Assembly: GCF_039540975.1 (NCBI RefSeq)
Contig: NZ_BAABFL010000134.1
Span: 1 to 64,000 of the forward strand
Origin: Kistimonas scapharcae
GTDB lineage: Bacteria > Pseudomonadota > Gammaproteobacteria > Pseudomonadales > Endozoicomonadaceae
Direction of reading: 5' to 3'
Length of the DNA stretch: 64,000 nt
Shown piece by piece: positions 62,296-64,000 of the stretch. Each line of letters opens with the position of its first letter. The stretch's first letter is position 1. Under the pieces are notes generated by a model. The model saw only the letters and a list, made by a program, of their open reading frames with translations, was not told the DNA's origin and ran no database searches. The translations under genes and the position numbers were made by a program.

Positions 62296-62321
62296 GAAAG
62301 GCCGGATCATCCCGGCCTTTC
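62296..62321 (-). other. Hairpin between eutM and eutT
   Basis: A perfect 10-bp stem GAAAGGCCGG/CCGGCCTTTC (62296-62305 with 62312-62321) lies 25 bases past the eutM stop without a T tract. It may terminate partly or protect the shell-protein message. Confidence 0.5.
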
Positions 62322-62345
62322 CTGCGTCAGTTGACGTGTGCCGAA

Positions 62346-62633
62346 TTACTCAGCTTTTGCCTGGGGCAGGATCACTTCAACTTCACCGTGAGGACGTGGG
62401 ATAACGTGTACGGAGATCAGCTCGCCAACACGCTCAGCGGCAGCAGCGCCAGCGTCGGTAGCGGCTTTAACAGCGCCGACGTCACCACGTACCAGTACGG
62501 TTACCAGACCGCCACCAACCTGCTCTTTGCCAACCAGAGTCACGTTGGCGGCTTTGACCATGGCGTCAGCCGCTTCGATTGCGCCAACCAGACCCTTGGT
62601 TTCGATCATGCCCAGAGCGTTAGAGATAGCCAT
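62346..62633 (-). CDS. eutM: Major BMC shell hexamer protein EutM
   Basis: A 95-residue canonical BMC-H shell protein like EutM/PduA. ALGMIETKGLVGAIEAADAM (about 6-25), the pore loop region VGGGLVTVLVRGDVGAV (about 41-57) and VISVHVIPRPH-like ISVHVIPRPHGEVEVILP are diagnostic. Hexamers tile the shell facets and conduct substrate. The ATG at 62633 follows GGAGAATTGAAA; a TTG two codons upstream is less likely. It is placed straight after eutE and before a stabilising hairpin. Confidence 0.97.
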   Translation of the reverse strand: MAISNALGMIETKGLVGAIEAADAMVKAANVTLVGKEQVGGGLVTVLVRGDVGAVKAATDAGAAAAERVGELISVHVIPRPHGEVEVILPQAKAE

Positions 62634-62679
62634 TTTCAATTCTCCACTTTGTAATCAGAGATAGTTTGTTGAGGGTTCG

Positions 62680-64000
62680 TTAAAGAGACTTCAGTCGTTC
62701 AATCACCAGACGGGTGATTGCTTCGATATCAACATTCGCCGTCGTGCAGGCAACAGGCTGACCTTCAGGCTGTGCCAGTGCTTCCGGCTCAATCACTCCG
62801 TAAGCCACATACCGCTTGGTAAACAGGTTCAGCGGGGTCACATTGTCAGAGGTTGCAGAACCACCGACGCTGCCGCAGCCCAGGGTGAACGCAGGCGCCA
62901 GGTTAGTGGTCGCACCCACACCACCGTGGGTGGAAGGCGTGTTAACCACCAGGCGGGACACCGGCTTCTTCAGGGCAAATTCGCGCACCAGGGCATCGTT
63001 CTGGGTATGGATCGCCAGGGTATGGCCCGCACCTTCAAAGTGCAGCAGTTCCATGCACAGTTCGCAGGCGTCGTGTGCGTCGCTGACGCGGTAGAAGCCC
63101 AGCAGCGGAGACAGTTTTTCCCAGGAGAAGGGATACTTCTTGCCCACGTTGTTACGACCTTGCTCACCCACCAGTACGCGGGTAGTCGCAGGTACGTCCA
63201 GACCCGCCATACGGGCGATTTCCACCGCAGGCTTGCCGACGATACCGGCGTTCAGGCCGCCACGCTGGTTGACGATGACTTTCTCAACTTTCGCGATTTC
63301 CGCTTCGCTGAGGAAGTAGCAACCCTGGGCGATCATCTCTGCCTTCACCTGGTCAGCAATGGCGTGTTCAGTGACCACGTGCTGTTCAGAGGCGCAGATG
63401 GTGCCATTATCAAACGTTTTACTGGTGATAACGTGGTGGACAGCTTTCTTGATGTCCGCAGTGCGCTCAATGAACGCAGGCACGTTACCCGGGCCAACAC
63501 CCAGCGCCGGGTTGCCGGAGCTGTAAGCGGCCTTGACCATGGCGGAACCACCGGTGGCCAGGATGATGCCGGTGCCGGGGTTCTTCATCAGTTCGCTGGT
63601 GCCTTCCAGGGTCGGCACGCTCATCACACTGATCAGTTCTTCCGGTGCACCCAGGCTGACCAGGGCTTCACGCAGAATGCGAACAGTCTCGGTAATGCAC
63701 TTCAGCGCCGACGGATGGGGGCTGAAGATCACGGCGTTACCGGCCTTGATGGAAATGATCGCCTTGTAGATCGTGGTGGACGTCGGGTTAGTAGACGGCA
63801 CCAGACCGGCAACGATACCGAAAGGTACCGCCACTTCCATGACCTTGCGGCTCTGATCATCAGAGATCATGCCGATGGTCTTCATGCCCTTGATGGAGTC
63901 CAGCAGGATCTTGCTGGCGAGCATGTTCTTGGTGATTTTGTCCTGAACCTTGCCGAAGCCGGTTTCTTCCACGGCCATTTCCGCCAGACGACGGGCGTGG
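62680..64000 (-). CDS. eutE: Acylating acetaldehyde dehydrogenase EutE (cut off by the window edge)
   Basis: The C-terminal 440 or so residues of a CoA-acylating aldehyde dehydrogenase, making acetyl-CoA from acetaldehyde. The frame continues unbroken through the right edge (HARRLAEMAVEETGFGKVQDK), so the internal Met at 63978 is not the start. VPSTNPTSTTIYKAI, ATGGSAMVKAAY, GPGNVPAF and the catalytic Cys in DNGTICASEQ are visible. The last 18 residues, NVDIEAITRLVIERLKSL, follow a linker (about 408-414) and look like a C-terminal encapsulation peptide. The sequence looks more like clostridial/Listeria EutE than the enteric form. Confidence 0.95.
   Translation of the reverse strand, partial: HARRLAEMAVEETGFGKVQDKITKNMLASKILLDSIKGMKTIGMISDDQSRKVMEVAVPFGIVAGLVPSTNPTSTTIYKAIISIKAGNAVIFSPHPSALKCITETVRILREALVSLGAPEELISVMSVPTLEGTSELMKNPGTGIILATGGSAMVKAAYSSGNPALGVGPGNVPAFIERTADIKKAVHHVITSKTFDNGTICASEQHVVTEHAIADQVKAEMIAQGCYFLSEAEIAKVEKVIVNQRGGLNAGIVGKPAVEIARMAGLDVPATTRVLVGEQGRNNVGKKYPFSWEKLSPLLGFYRVSDAHDACELCMELLHFEGAGHTLAIHTQNDALVREFALKKPVSRLVVNTPSTHGGVGATTNLAPAFTLGCGSVGGSATSDNVTPLNLFTKRYVAYGVIEPEALAQPEGQPVACTTANVDIEAITRLVIERLKSL

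Overview
The window looks like the chromosome of a host-associated gammaproteobacterium, possibly an Endozoicomonas/Kistimonas-type marine symbiont. This placement rests on gene content (gammaproteobacterial Tas, LdhA and DUF3012 lipoprotein, a Vibrio-type cytolysin, eukaryotic-like effector candidates) and is an inference, because no rRNA or tRNA is present.

The dominant theme is a B12-dependent ethanolamine-type bacterial microcompartment (BMC) regulon split into six separate transcription units: (1) minus strand 5641-738, eutH-eutA-cobQ-PduO-type adenosyltransferase; (2) minus 17951-13952, a second EutA-like reactivase and a natural EutB-EutC fusion; (3) minus 22111-20013, eutN, a 97-aa protein, eutQ, eutS, eutP; (4) plus 39646-40995, an iron alcohol dehydrogenase (EutG-like); (5) minus 54993-53111, pduS-pduT; (6) minus from beyond the right edge to 59118, eutE-eutM-eutT-pduL-eutJ-TIGR02536-like. 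Together they supply uptake (EutH), lyase (EutBC), reactivation (EutA x2), cofactor supply and repair (CobQ, adenosyltransferases, PduS), aldehyde handling (EutE, EutG, PduL, EutQ) and shell (EutM, EutS, EutN, PduT). A short module with an [IL]-[TS]-P-x-A core recurs in five of these proteins, and short amphipathic helices resembling encapsulation peptides recur in five. FNR/Anr-like boxes lie upstream of several units.

Between the BMC units lie AT-rich genes that look like host-directed effectors: a protein with both SILK and RVxF PP1-docking motifs (5948-6655), a SET-domain protein with a C-terminal basic nuclear-localisation-like tail (27559-28908), a C3HC4 RING protein (57526-58632), two related Cys-rich proteins (12956-13759 and 41106-42683), and large unrecognised proteins (22311-24887, 37938-39284, 47053-48873). 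A Vibrio cholerae cytolysin-like pore-forming toxin (55330-57360), a HET-C/phospholipase C-like secreted protein and a lipoprotein alkaline phosphatase could help release host ethanolamine.

The rest is ordinary metabolism and transport: phytochelatin-synthase-like protease, frameshifted tas, AbgT transporter, ldhA, GntP permease plus glycerate kinase, AraC and LysR regulators, quinone-oxidoreductase-like dehydrogenase, an ABC export pair with a DUF3299 protein, and small lipoproteins. No rRNA, tRNA, CRISPR or insertion sequence was seen.
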